64,000 nucleotides of DNA from CAVZZG01 sp963779685 (GCA_963779685.1 CAVZZG010000003.1:1-64000); one strand, 5' to 3'. Positions 8,576-18,190 are shown, numbered from the stretch's first letter. A program made the numbers and translations. Notes: a model not told the origin generated them from the sequence alone.

Positions 8576-9262
8576 TCAAAGCGCCTCCGTATAGGCTTCG
8601 TATTCGTCGCGCACGGTGACGATATGCGCATACATTGCCGACGCCGCTATCGATTGCTCGCCGCGCAGGATCGCTTGCACCACGCGATCGTGCTCGATAT
8701 GCGACTTGGCGAGCCGACCGAGGTTGCGAAACTGTGCGCGACGAAACGGCTGCACCCGCGCCCGTGTTGATAGCGTTATCTCCGCAAGATACGTGTTGTG
8801 GGCGCCAGTATAGATGCTGTTGTGGAAAGCCTCGTTGACCTCGTGATAGCGTTGCGGATCGCCACTTTGAATCATCACGCGCAGTTCGTCATGGATATCT
8901 TCGAGCGTGCGCCGCTCGGCACGGGTCATTCGCTCGGCGGCAAATCCGGCGCAGAGCGCCTCTAGTTCCGCCATCGATTCGAACATGTCGGCAAGCTGGT
9001 TCGCACTTGGCCGCGCGACCACGGCGGCGCGATGGGCTCGCACTTCAACTAGTCCGCTCGCCGCAAGCAAACGGATCGCCTCGCGTACTGGGGTCCGCGA
9101 AACATGAAATCGGTCCGCAAGCGTGATTTCGTCAAGCGCCGTACCAGGCACAAGCGCGCCGCGAACGATCTCATCGGCAAGTTGCAGGCGCAACTCCTCG
9201 GCACGCGTTTTGCGTTGCCAGGAGACGGATCGCGCTTCGCCCACGGATGCTGTCAGAGTCAT
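8576..9262 (-). CDS. GntR-family (FCD) transcriptional regulator
   Basis: 228 residues, intact. An N-terminal winged helix-turn-helix (LADEIVRGALVPGTALDEIT, ADRFHVSRTPVREAIRLLAA) is followed by an all-helical FCD ligand-binding domain with the expected acidic and histidine residues (EVNEAFHNSIY, AHIVTVRDEY). Such regulators usually repress catabolic operons and release DNA on binding a carboxylic acid ligand. Its start overlaps the atzE stop by 4 bases (ATGA), so it is the last gene of the minus-strand transporter/AtzGE operon and probably autoregulates it. The inducer could be an allophanate- or biuret-type compound, which is inference only. Confidence 0.9.
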   Translation of the reverse strand: MTLTASVGEARSVSWQRKTRAEELRLQLADEIVRGALVPGTALDEITLADRFHVSRTPVREAIRLLAASGLVEVRAHRAAVVARPSANQLADMFESMAELEALCAGFAAERMTRAERRTLEDIHDELRVMIQSGDPQRYHEVNEAFHNSIYTGAHNTYLAEITLSTRARVQPFRRAQFRNLGRLAKSHIEHDRVVQAILRGEQSIAASAMYAHIVTVRDEYEAYTEAL

Positions 9263-10701
9263 GCGGGCACCTTGAGAGAGGGCCTGTGCGCAGCGACCTC
9301 ACCCGTCTGCTCAAGCGCGTGCGCGATACGCAAGGCGATATCTTCGCGCCAGGGCGGCGCGATGATTTGGACCCCAATCGGCAACGGCTGTAAGGGCACC
9401 GGGACCGCCACCACTGGCAAGCCGATGAAGGAGATCGGTTGCGTATAGAGACCCATGTTCGGCCGCAGAGGGAGTTCGACGCCACCAAGCATGAATGTCT
9501 GCTGGCCGATTTTCGGCGCGGTACAAGGTGTCGCCGGGGCCAAGATCGCATCGCAGGACTTGAACAGTTCAAGCACGCGGGTGCGATACCAGCGGCGGAA
9601 ATTCTGCGCTTTCACCACGAGCGTCGATGGGATCATGGCCCCGGCGAGCAAGCGGTCGCGCACGGCTGGGTCGAATTCGTCCGCTTGGTTGCGCAGGCGG
9701 TTGAGATGTAGCGCCGCACCTTCGGTGGCGGTGATCACATAGGCTGCAGCACGCGCGCGCCGCGCCTCGGGAATTTCGACCTCGGTGTGTGCCCCGACCG
9801 CCTTGGCAACGCGGTCAAGCGCCGCAAGCGCCTCGGGGAAGGCATCTTGCTGGAAATAGCCGCCCGCCACGGCGATGCGCAAACCCTCAAGTCCATGCGA
9901 AAGCTCTGGCAATGTCGGCTCAACCCGACGATCGGCGCAGGCCGCATCGTCGGGATCGGCGCCCTGCATGACATCATACGATAGCGCCAGATCGCGCGTT
10001 GAGCGCGCGAATGGCCCGAGGTGATCGAGACTCGTGACGAAGGGAAAACTGCGCGCCCGCGACAGTCGCCCATAGGTCGGCTTGAGGCCGAAAATTCCGC
10101 ACAGCGACGATGGTACTCTGATTGAGCCGTTGGTGTCGGAACCGAGTGCGAGTGGCACCATGCCGCCGGCCACCGCGCTGCCTGAGCCACCAGAGGAGCC
10201 ACCGGTCATGCGCGTCGGATCGTGCGGATTGCGCGAGGCGTCGTAGTGCACGTTCTCGCCGGTGAAGTCGTAGGCGTATTCGCCCATATTGAGCGCGCCG
10301 ACCAATACGGCGCCGGCCGTTTCCAGCTTTTCGATCAGCGGAGAATCGCGTTTCGCGGGCGGATCAGCGCGATTGATCTTCGAGCCGGCAACGGTTGCGA
10401 TCCCGGCGACATCGAATAGGTTTTTGACGGCAAAGGGCACGCCGGCGAGCGGTCCAGGGTTTTGTTTTCTGCGTGCGGTGGCATCGATCGCCCGCGCGCG
10501 CGCGCGCGCTCGTTCCGCGGTGACCGCGGTGAACGCGTTCAGCACCGGGTTGTGTTCCGCGATGCGCGCGAGTGCATCGTCGACGACAGCCGTTGCGCTG
10601 ATTTTGCCCGATGCGACCGCCGCCGCGATCTCGCTCGCGGTCGACCACGACGTGTCGAGCCGCGCGGGCTCAGGCCGTGAAGATGGGCGCAGGCTCGGCA
10701 T
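9259..10701 (-). CDS. atzE: AtzE-like amidase (1-carboxybiuret hydrolase catalytic subunit family)
   Basis: Amidase-signature enzyme of about 480 residues, intact. Lys in GVPFAVKNLFDVAG, cis-Ser in MTGGSSGGSGSAVAGG and nucleophile Ser in SDTNGSIRVPSSLCG form the Ser-cisSer-Lys triad. LNMGEYAYDFTGEN and HYDASRNPHDPTRMTGGSSG match AtzE rather than GatA. In the AtzE family the enzyme works as a complex with the small AtzG subunit, whose gene lies immediately upstream and overlaps it by about 30 bases. ATG at 10701 is preferred over a TTG at 10716. With allophanate hydrolase nearby it should feed allophanate or a related ureido acid; the real substrate is not provable here. Confidence 0.85.
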   Translation of the reverse strand: MPSLRPSSRPEPARLDTSWSTASEIAAAVASGKISATAVVDDALARIAEHNPVLNAFTAVTAERARARARAIDATARRKQNPGPLAGVPFAVKNLFDVAGIATVAGSKINRADPPAKRDSPLIEKLETAGAVLVGALNMGEYAYDFTGENVHYDASRNPHDPTRMTGGSSGGSGSAVAGGMVPLALGSDTNGSIRVPSSLCGIFGLKPTYGRLSRARSFPFVTSLDHLGPFARSTRDLALSYDVMQGADPDDAACADRRVEPTLPELSHGLEGLRIAVAGGYFQQDAFPEALAALDRVAKAVGAHTEVEIPEARRARAAAYVITATEGAALHLNRLRNQADEFDPAVRDRLLAGAMIPSTLVVKAQNFRRWYRTRVLELFKSCDAILAPATPCTAPKIGQQTFMLGGVELPLRPNMGLYTQPISFIGLPVVAVPVPLQPLPIGVQIIAPPWREDIALRIAHALEQTGEVAAHRPSLKVPA

Positions 10702-10855
10702 CGTCCGGCAATTCAAATTCGGCGACCAACGCCGCGTGTTTGAGCGTAACTTCGAGATTGACTTTCACCGCCGGCAACCAATCTGGCTTCATCGGCAGGC
10801 CAAGCGTCCGCGCTGAAGCGGCGATGAAATCGTCAAGTGGATCGGGATTGGCCAT
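10670..10855 (-). CDS. atzG: AtzG-like small subunit (DUF4089 type)
   Basis: 61 residues: LDDFIAASARTLGLPM, PDWLPAVKVNLEVTLKHAAL and FELPDDAEPAPIFTA. This is the helical pattern of AtzG, the GatC-like subunit that AtzE requires for stability and assembly; the PDDAEPAP ending is typical. The gene overlaps atzE and follows the transporter ATPase gene by about a dozen bases, so translation of the pair is likely coupled. It is too small to be catalytic. The assignment rests on size, motif pattern and adjacency to an AtzE-type amidase. Confidence 0.8.
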   Translation of the reverse strand: MANPDPLDDFIAASARTLGLPMKPDWLPAVKVNLEVTLKHAALVAEFELPDDAEPAPIFTA

Positions 10856-10867
10856 GCGCTTTGCTCG

Positions 10868-12608
10868 TTACAGTGGCGGATGCGGGATCGCGGTCAGCAG
10901 GTCGCGGGTATAGGCCGCTTGCGGCGCTACCAAAACCTGCTCGGTCTGCCCTTGCTCCACGATCTGCCCCGCCTGCATGACGATGACGCGATCGCACAGC
11001 AGGCGCACTACGTTGAGGTCGTGGGAGACGAAGAGGTAGCTCATCCCCAGCGAATCCTTCAGGTCCTGCAATAAGTTAAGAACCACCGCCTGTACCGAGA
11101 CGTCGAGCGCGGCGGTCGGCTCGTCAAGGATGATGAGGTCGGGCTTGAGCGCGATGGCGCGCGCGATGCCGACACGCGCTTTCTGCCCGCCGGAGAGCTG
11201 ATGCGGGAAACGGTCGAGCAGCTCGACTGGCAGGCCGACCTGCCGCGCCAGTTCCTCGCAGCGTTCGCGCACAAAGGCTCTTTCGCCATTGCCGAGGCGC
11301 AGGATCGGATCGGCGATGGCGCGAGCTGCGGTAAAGCGCGGATTGAGGCTGTCGGTTGGGTCCTGAAACACCATCTGGATGCGCTTTCGCAACGGCAGCG
11401 TAGCGAATTTGCGTGCCGGGATTTCGCCGATGTCCTCGCCGTCGAACATGATGGTTCCGGAAGTCTTGTCGATCAGCCGCATCACCATCGTCGACGTGGT
11501 GGATTTGCCGCAGCCTGACTCACCGACGAGGCCGACGCTCTCGCCGCGGCCGACCGTGAAGCTGATGCCGTCGACGGCGCGGAAATTATCCGGCTTCACC
11601 GCCGGCTTCGGCCCGAACAGCTTCTTGAGCGAGCCGCCGGCGTCGTTGCGGGGATATTCCTTGACCAGCTTTTCAACGACCAGCAGCGGCTTGGTTGCAC
11701 CGCCGTTGGTATGGCCGATGGGCTTGGCACTTTTTGCTTCTTCCTCAGGCAGAAGATCGCGCAGCGTCACGCCGGGACGTGGCGTGGCCCGCATCAGCTT
11801 GCGTGTGTAACGGTGCGACGGCGCCTTGAAGATCGTTTCCGCCCGGGCGGTTTCGACGACGTGGCCTTTTTCCATCACCACAACGCGATCGCAATAGGCA
11901 GCGGCCAGACCCAGGATCGTGAGTGATGAGGATCATCGACATGCCGCGCTCGCGGGTGAGATCCACCGTAAGATCCATCACAGCTTTCTGCGTGGTGACG
12001 TCGAGGCCGGTTGTCGGCTCATCGGCGATGAGAAGCTGCGGCTTGCAGGCGAGCGCCAGGGCGATGACGACCCGCTGGCACATGCCGCCGGACAGCTCGA
12101 ACGGATAGGCATGGTAGCGCTCGCGGGGCCTCGCGATACGCACATGCTCGAGTATTTCGATCGCCTTTTCGCTTGCCAGCGCGCTGTCCACCTGTGCGTG
12201 CTGGAGCAACACGTCCTCGATCTGGCGGCCGACCTTGCGGATCGGGTTGAGTGCCAGCCGCGGCGACTGGAAAATCATCGACATTTCGCGGCCGCGCAAA
12301 TCGCGCATCTCGTTTTCCGGCGTGGCGCGCAGATCGACGCCGCTAAACATCACGGTGCCATCGGCAATACGGCCCGCGCGGTCGAGAATGCGCATCACCG
12401 CGTAGGAGGTGACGGATTTGCCGGAGCCGGATTCACCGACGATCGCCAGTGACTCACCTTTGGCGACGGAAATGTTGATGTGCTGCACCGCGCGCACAAT
12501 GCCGCGCCGCGTGGCGAACTCGACGGTCAGATCCTGCACGTCGAGCAGCGGCAGGCTCTTGTCGGAGTTGCGCAGCAGCGTTTCGATCTTGGTCGGTTTC
12601 TTGGCCAT
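10868..12608 (-). CDS. Fused double ATPase of peptide/nickel-type ABC importer (frameshifted)
   Basis: Two complete ABC ATPase halves in one gene of about 580 residues (GsiA/DdpDF-like fusion), energising the two permeases upstream. First half: Walker A GESGSGKS, signature LSGGMCQR, Walker B LLIADEP. Second half: Walker A GESGCGKS, signature LSGGQKAR, Walker B LIILDEP, with the oligopeptide-type C-terminal tail. The only break is near 11,920 (HDPGSG versus HD then LGLAAAYCDRV), fixed by dropping one base; without it the gene would look like two partial ATPases. It sits between the DppC-like permease gene and atzG. Confidence 0.85.
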
Positions 12609-12611
12609 GGC

Positions 12612-13512
12612 TCAAGTCCGCCGCTGCGGGTCAACGAGGTCGCGCAAGCCGTCGCCCAAAAGATTGAAGCAGAACACTGCGATCATCAGCGCCGCGCCCA
12701 GGAAACAGCGCGATCCACCATTCGCCGGAAATTATGTTTCCGGCGCCCTCGGCCACCATGATCCCCCACTCCGGCGTCGGCGGGCGCACGCCAAGGCCGA
12801 TGAACGAGAGGCCCGCGGCGTTGAGGATGGCATAGCCCATTGTGAGCGAGATCTGCACCATCATGATCGGCATGATGTTGGGAAGGATGTGCATCAACAG
12901 GATGCGGAAATCGCCGTTGCCGGACAGCCGCGCCGCCTGCACGAAACCGGCGTCGCGCCGCACATTCGCCTCGGCGCGAGCGACGCGCACATAAAGCGGG
13001 AAATTGATGATGGCGGTGGCGAGCACGATGTTGGTCACCGTATTGCCGAGCGCGGCGACGATGCCCATCGCAAGCACAAACAGGGGGAAGGCCATGATGG
13101 TATCGGAGATGCGGCCGACGATGCGGTCGGTCCAGCCGCCGAAGAAGCCGGCGGCGATGCCGGCGAACCCACCCATGGCGAAGACTAGCAGGACGGAGGT
13201 GATGGCGATGGTGAAGTCGAGACGCGTCGCCACGATCACGCGGCTGAAGATGTCGCGGCCGAGCTGGTCGGTACCAAACCAGTGCTTGAGCGATGGCGCG
13301 GCAAGTGTTGCCGACGTGTCACTCGCAAGTGGATCATGCGGCACGATATAGGGACCGATCAGCGCGCAAAGCGCGATCAGGATGAACAGGCCGAAGGCAA
13401 GTCCGGTGACCGGATTTTCCGCGATCACATAGCGCGCGTGGCGGAAAATGGAATTGCTCGGCGCGCTCGCCACCCCCGCCGCCTCTTGTGGACGGAGCGA
13501 GATGTCGGTCAT
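12612..13512 (-). CDS. ABC permease, DppC/OppC type (one frame break)
   Basis: Inner-membrane permease of about 300 residues with a long cytoplasmic N-terminus, the OppC-type N-domain and several hydrophobic helices. The EAA loop is visible around VRVARAEANVRRDAGFVQAA, and GLSFIGLGVRPPTPEWGIMV is the conserved OppC signature. The frame breaks near 12,705 (WWIALFPG) and resumes as LMIAVFCFNLLGDGLRDLVD with a stop at 12,612, four bases before the ATPase start codon. The start overlaps the upstream permease stop by four bases. Confidence 0.85.
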
Positions 13513-14522
13513 GCCTCAAGTCTCACACGCGGATCGATGACGCCATACAGAACATCAATGATCAGATTGAGTACCACATAGAGGATCGCCATGGTGAGGA
13601 CGAAGCCCTGCACCGGCGCGAAGTCGGAGGAGATCAGCGCCTCGACCGCATAGGATCCGATGCCCGGCCAGGCAAAGACTTTTTCCACTAGGACGTTGGC
13701 GCCGAGCAGGAAGGAAAACACCATGCCGAGCGTCGTGACCACCGGCAGCATGGCGTTACGGAACGCGTAAGTAAGGATGACGGTTCGGGTGTCGAGGCCA
13801 CTGGCGCGCGCGGTGCGCACGAAATCAGAAGCGAGCACGGCAAGCATCGAGGCGCGTGTCATGCGTGCGATCGGCGCAAGGGAGAAGATGCAGAGCGTGA
13901 GGCCGGGCAGCAGCAACTGACTCAACGCAGCGCGGAAGGTCGCCAGGTCGCGGTTGAGCAGACTATCGATGAGATAGAAGCCGGTGACCTGCGGCGGCGG
14001 CGAAAAGAATACATCGAGGCGTCCGAGCGGCGCCGGCGACCAGCCCAGCAGGAAATAGAACACATAAACAAGCAATAACCCGGTGAAGAACACCGGCAGC
14101 GACACGCCGGCGGTCGCCACCACCCGGCAGGTGTGGTCGATCCAGGAGCCCTGCTTCACCGCGGCGAGGATGCCCAGCGGCACGGCGATCGACATCGACA
14201 GGATGAGACCGAACAGAGTGAGTTCGGCCGAGGCGGGCAACCGGTTCTTGAGTTCGGTGAGCACCGGCTGTCCGGTGGTGAGCGAAGTGCCGAGGTTGAG
14301 ATGGCCGAGATCGGCGACGTAGCGGCCGAACTGAACGATCAGCGGCCTGTCGAGGCCGAGTTTGACACGGATTTGCTCGATCGCCTGCTTGTCCGCGGCG
14401 GGGCCAGCGAAATAGGCCGCCGGATCGCCGGGCAGCGCGCGTGTCAGCAGAAAGGTGATGATGACCACCCCGATCAGGTTCGGGATGACCAGCATCATGC
14501 GCTTTGAGATCAAGGTAAGCAT
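13509..14522 (-). CDS. ABC permease, DppB/OppB type
   Basis: 337 residues, intact, six predicted membrane helices. It has the typical OppB opening (RMMLVIPNLIGVVIITFLLT, ALPGDPAA, LGLDRPLIVQFGRYVADL) and the EAA motif FVRTARASGLDTRTVILTYA. It forms the translocation pore with the downstream DppC-like protein. The gene belongs to the operon starting at the binding-protein gene. Substrate specificity is set by the binding protein and is not deducible from the permease. Confidence 0.9.
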   Translation of the reverse strand: MLTLISKRMMLVIPNLIGVVIITFLLTRALPGDPAAYFAGPAADKQAIEQIRVKLGLDRPLIVQFGRYVADLGHLNLGTSLTTGQPVLTELKNRLPASAELTLFGLILSMSIAVPLGILAAVKQGSWIDHTCRVVATAGVSLPVFFTGLLLVYVFYFLLGWSPAPLGRLDVFFSPPPQVTGFYLIDSLLNRDLATFRAALSQLLLPGLTLCIFSLAPIARMTRASMLAVLASDFVRTARASGLDTRTVILTYAFRNAMLPVVTTLGMVFSFLLGANVLVEKVFAWPGIGSYAVEALISSDFAPVQGFVLTMAILYVVLNLIIDVLYGVIDPRVRLEA

Positions 14523-14568
14523 GCGAACTCTCCGCCCTCAGGCGCCGACGCGCACCCAGGCACGCGGG

Positions 14569-16188
14569 CTACCCTTTCACCAGCGTCCGGTAATCGAGTC
14601 GGCGGTGAAACCAGTAGGCGTAGCCGGACACGTTCTTCTGCATCGCGACGTTCACATACGGCTGGTAGAGTGGGACGCGCGGCATGTCAGCGTAAGCGGT
14701 GTCGACGAAGCCTTTAACGTCCGTGTCGTAGGTTGCCTTGTCGCCGGTTGCTGCCGCGGTTACGGCGCCATCGATGAAGCCGTCCATCGTCTTCGACTGG
14801 TAGCTCATCGTGTTGAAAATCGAATTTTTGCCGTGGTAGCACCAGATGTAGAAGTACTCCGGATAATCGAGCCAGCCGGAGAAGACGTTGGTGTAGAGCG
14901 GCAGCGTCTTCTTATTGAGCTCGGTGCGCCAGTTGGCGCCGGGCACCTTGTTGATCGTGGTACGGATGCCGATTTGCGCAAGGCTCTCCTGCGTCAGCAC
15001 GCAGAGCGGCTCGTTGACGCCGGCAAACCCAAGATCGAACGACAGCGTGGTGTCAAAGCCGCTGGGAAAACCGGCTTCCGCCATCAACGCCTTCGCCTTG
15101 GCAATGTCGGTGTTGTACTTGTGCGGTTGCGGCCAGGCCACCTGCGTCGGCGCATCGGAAGCTGCGCCATACATCGGTTTGGCGAGGCCGAACAGAACCG
15201 CGTCCATGATCTTCTGGTACGGGATCGCGTACGCCACCGCCTGGCGGACCTTGAGGTTGTCGAACGGAGGGCTCTTCACGTTCATGCCGATGTATTGGAT
15301 GCCATTAGAGTACGGCGTCGAAACAATCACGAGTTTGCCGTCCTGCTTGAGCTCCACGAAATCCTTGTTTGGCAGATCGTAGGATATGTCAGCGTCGCCG
15401 CGTTCGAGCAATGCGCGCCGGTTGCCGGCCGAAGGAACCATGCGCCAGATGATCTTCTTCGTCTTCGGTAACGGGCCGCCCATCCAAGCGTCGTTGCGCT
15501 CCAGCACCACTTCGGTGCCGGCGACCCAGCTCGCCACCTTGTAGGCGCCACTGCCGGCGGTGTTCTGCTTGGTGAATTCCATGCCCCACGGATCCTTTTC
15601 GGTGGCATGCTTCTTCACCAGCTCGGAATTGACGATGCACGGTACGATCACCGCGAGATCGGGAACGGTAAGTCGGTCCTTGCGCGCGAAATCTACGCGG
15701 AAGGTATTGTCGTCAACAACGACGAACTGTTCAGGCTTGGTGAGCGAACCGGCACCCATCTGAAATGTGGGGAAGCCGCCGACGCTCACGGCGCGATCGA
15801 GCGACCACTTCACGTCTTTGGCGGTGACCGGCGCGCCGTCCTGGAAGGTCGCTTTCTTCTTGAGTTTGAAGGTGACCGACATGTCGCCGATGTTCATGTC
15901 TTCGGCGAGCTCGGGCTTGAACTTGTTCTTGTCGTAATAAGGCTGGCCGTTCGGACCGGTCTTCATCTCGTGACTGATGAGGCGGTCGTAGCAATTCCAC
16001 GACACTTCGTATCCGGGAACGTTGGTGCCGACGCCGTGAATGTCGAGATTGTTGGGACCGCTTTCCGAGACGATCAGCAGCGTCTCCTGGCGCGATTGCG
16101 CCTTGGCTGGCGAGAACACGGCCGGCGCGCTTACGGCAGTGCTCGCAGCCAGGGCCGATACGGACTTAAGAAAATCGCGACGTTTCAT
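14569..16188 (-). CDS. Periplasmic binding protein, SBP_bac_5 family, Tat-type signal
   Basis: About 539 residues, intact. The signal peptide MKRRDFLKSVSALAASTAVS carries a twin arginine, and cleavage is likely after SPAKA. SBP_bac_5 features include the N-terminal LDIHGVGTNVPGYEVSWNCY, the FQDGAPVTAKDVKWSLDRAV block and NLKVRQAVAYAIPYQKI. ATG at 16188 is preferred over upstream Mets because it opens the signal sequence and follows GGGAGG. First gene of the minus-strand operon. The family binds peptides, opines, nickel and many amides; next to atzGE and near atzF, a ureido or amide nitrogen source is a reasonable guess. Confidence 0.9.
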   Translation of the reverse strand: MKRRDFLKSVSALAASTAVSAPAVFSPAKAQSRQETLLIVSESGPNNLDIHGVGTNVPGYEVSWNCYDRLISHEMKTGPNGQPYYDKNKFKPELAEDMNIGDMSVTFKLKKKATFQDGAPVTAKDVKWSLDRAVSVGGFPTFQMGAGSLTKPEQFVVVDDNTFRVDFARKDRLTVPDLAVIVPCIVNSELVKKHATEKDPWGMEFTKQNTAGSGAYKVASWVAGTEVVLERNDAWMGGPLPKTKKIIWRMVPSAGNRRALLERGDADISYDLPNKDFVELKQDGKLVIVSTPYSNGIQYIGMNVKSPPFDNLKVRQAVAYAIPYQKIMDAVLFGLAKPMYGAASDAPTQVAWPQPHKYNTDIAKAKALMAEAGFPSGFDTTLSFDLGFAGVNEPLCVLTQESLAQIGIRTTINKVPGANWRTELNKKTLPLYTNVFSGWLDYPEYFYIWCYHGKNSIFNTMSYQSKTMDGFIDGAVTAAATGDKATYDTDVKGFVDTAYADMPRVPLYQPYVNVAMQKNVSGYAYWFHRRLDYRTLVKG

Positions 16189-16333
16189 GGAAGCCTCCCG
16201 AATATGTCCTGAGAGGCTTTCCGCAAGGGTCGTGCCAGAACCCGCGGCGATGCACAATTTCGTTAAGCAGTTGGTACGCTGAGAGAATTACCCGAATCAA
16301 TTGGGGTCATTGCCTGGGAAGGCAACGGTCCGA

Positions 16334-16345
16334 ATTGCATACAAT
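16334..16345. promoter_or_regulatory. Candidate GntR/FCD operator ATTGCATACAAT
   Basis: A near-palindrome TTG-N4-CAA of the kind FCD-type GntR regulators often bind, located about 150 bases upstream of the binding-protein start, where the operon promoter is expected. Only pattern similarity supports it. Confidence 0.35.
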
Positions 16346-16465
16346 AGGCGAAAATAGCCCAAGTTTTAGGCATTAATTTTCAGAGATCGACCGACGTGGA
16401 CGACTAACTCCCGCGATAAGTCGAAAGCCATCACCACCACCGCTGCTGTTCGCATCGCAAAAAGC

Positions 16466-16534
16466 CATGTCCGCTTTCCCCCCGAAAGCGGACATGTGCA
16501 GTGCACTAAGCGATGTCCGCTTTGTGCCAATAGC
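16466..16534. repeat. TGTCCGCTTT-family palindromic repeat, copy 7
   Basis: CATGTCCGCTTTCCCCCCGA, AAGCGGACATGTGCAGTGCA and GATGTCCGCTTTGTGCCAAT. It is the last copy; I find none between 16.6 and 64 kb. Confidence 0.85.
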
Positions 16535-16563
16535 GGCGAACAAGCGATTGCGCGTGCCCTCCG

Positions 16564-16941
16564 CTAGACAAGCTTGGCACGAAGGCGCTGAAATTCGTCC
16601 TCGGTTATCGAGCCCGACTTTTTTAGCTGATCGAGTTTGGAAATTTCGTCAGCCGCGCTGTAGCCGACCACGCTGCGCAGTTCATCGCGCGCCTGCTGAG
16701 CTTGCTGGGTATTCCGCTCGGCCATCTGTGTTCCTTGCGCAATCAGGTACGCGAGGATACCGAGGTACGACGTCAAAAGCAGCGCAATCACCCACAGCGC
16801 CTTACCCCAACCGGAGATGTCGTGACGCCTGAACAGGTCACGGAAAATCAAAACGAGCAACCAGAACCAGATGACGAATGCAAAAAACGAAATCACATCC
16901 GTCAAAAAATTTAAAAAAGTGAAGCCTCCATCGAAGAGCAT
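16564..16941 (-). CDS. Membrane protein with C-terminal SHOCT domain
   Basis: 125 residues. Two hydrophobic helices (about 15-33 and 47-69) precede a polar linker and a C-terminal SHOCT motif (DEISKLDQLKKSGSITEDEF and QRLRAKLV). This architecture (PLDc_N-like membrane hairpin plus SHOCT) is common among small stress or membrane proteins of unknown role. ATG at 16941 follows GGGGAGAA and opens MLFDGGFTF. A much longer open frame runs upstream into livM sequence, but that is accidental: the two parts are unrelated. Confidence 0.75.
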   Translation of the reverse strand: MLFDGGFTFLNFLTDVISFFAFVIWFWLLVLIFRDLFRRHDISGWGKALWVIALLLTSYLGILAYLIAQGTQMAERNTQQAQQARDELRSVVGYSAADEISKLDQLKKSGSITEDEFQRLRAKLV

Positions 16942-17049
16942 TGCAGTTCTCCCCTGGTCGTCCATTTCAACTGAATAGACATTTGACCCAATCCAAGCAC
17001 CGGTCGAATTGGACCAAGGTCCCATCTGAAAAAGGGTCGAGGGCCAATG

Positions 17050-18189
17050 TCGATCTGGCTGCCCATGCCGCCGAGCACGACGATGGCGAGGATGGTCGCC
17101 GATTCCATGAAGCTGAACGATTCCGGCGACACGAAGCCCTGCCGCGCGGCAAAGAATGCGCCGGCAAATCCGCCGAACATCGCGCCGATGGCGAATGCGG
17201 TCAGTTTGGTGTTGGTGGTGTTGATGCCGAGCGAGCGGCAGGCGATCTCGTCTTCGCGCAACGCTTCCCAGGCGCGTCCGACCGGCAACCGCCGCAGCCG
17301 CAGCGTGACGAACGCCGTCAGCAGCGCCAGCGCGAGGATGATGTAATATAGATAGATCGGTGCGGTAGATCGGACTGAACGGCAGGCCGAAGATCGCGGC
17401 AAAGCCATCGTCGTTGGCGTTGAACGGAATGCCGAAAAACGTCGGCCGCGGTACGCCGCTGATGCCGGCGTAGCCATTGGTCACCGGCACCCAGTTGATC
17501 AGTACCAGCCGGATGATTTCGCCGAACGCGAGCGTGACGATGGCGAGATAGTCGCCGCGCAGCCGCAGCACCGGAAATCCGAGCAGAATGCCCCAGAACG
17601 CCGCCAGCATTCCGGCGAGCGGCAACAGGATGAAAAACGACAGCCCAAACGTCTTTGCCAGCAGCGCATAGGAATAGGCGCCGACCGCGTAGAACGCGAC
17701 ATAACCAAGATCGAGCAGGCCGGCGAGGCCGACGACGATGTTGAGGCCGAAGCCGAGCATCACGTAGATCAGAATCTGAATGCCGAAATTGTCGATCCAC
17801 TTGACGGCGCCGCCCATGCCGGTGAACGCAAAGACCAGCGCCGGATAGACGATGACGAGGCCGAGCGCGAACGGCGTAAAATATCGCGACACAATCGCGT
17901 GCTGCGTTGCTGGCGACGCGCGTACGTGCGCCAGACTTGGCGCGACGCGCGCGCCACGGCGCAAGCACCAGTGTGTTGAGAAACGCGCCGGCGACAACGA
18001 TCGCGACGATGATGGCGAGCAATTCAAATCGCGTTTCGAGCACCAGCTCGTTGCGAATGTTCTGAACGGTCTTGAAGCCGATCAGCGGTAGAAACAGCGC
18101 GAACGCGAGACCGCCGGCGATGGCGGCGTCTCGCGCCGGCGCGCCCGAAGTCCAGGCGCGGCGACGGCGTGTCCGACGCGCGCGGCCAT
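17050..18189 (-). pseudogene. livM: LivM branched-chain amino acid permease, 3'-truncated and frameshifted
   Basis: Inner-membrane permease of the HAAT family. Recognisable blocks are the N-terminal LAFALFLPLIGFKTVQNIRN extension, WIDNFGIQILIYVMLGFGLN, GLAGLLDLGYVAFYAVGAYS, NWVPVTNGYAGISGVPRP and SLGINTTNTKLTAFAIGAMF. Frame breaks lie near 18,131, 17,945 and 17,358. After VVLGGMGSQI the family sequence stops at about 17,050; the last helices are missing and unrelated DNA leading to the SHOCT gene follows. livG/livF, expected next, are absent. Either a deletion or an assembly join explains this. Start ATG at 18189 overlaps the livH end region. Confidence 0.8.
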
Positions 18190-18190
18190 C

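Noticed and set aside
16564..18027. Long open frame joining LivM helices to the SHOCT protein
   Set aside because: Two unrelated proteins in the same frame by chance after a frame break; the SHOCT gene has its own start and ribosome-binding site.
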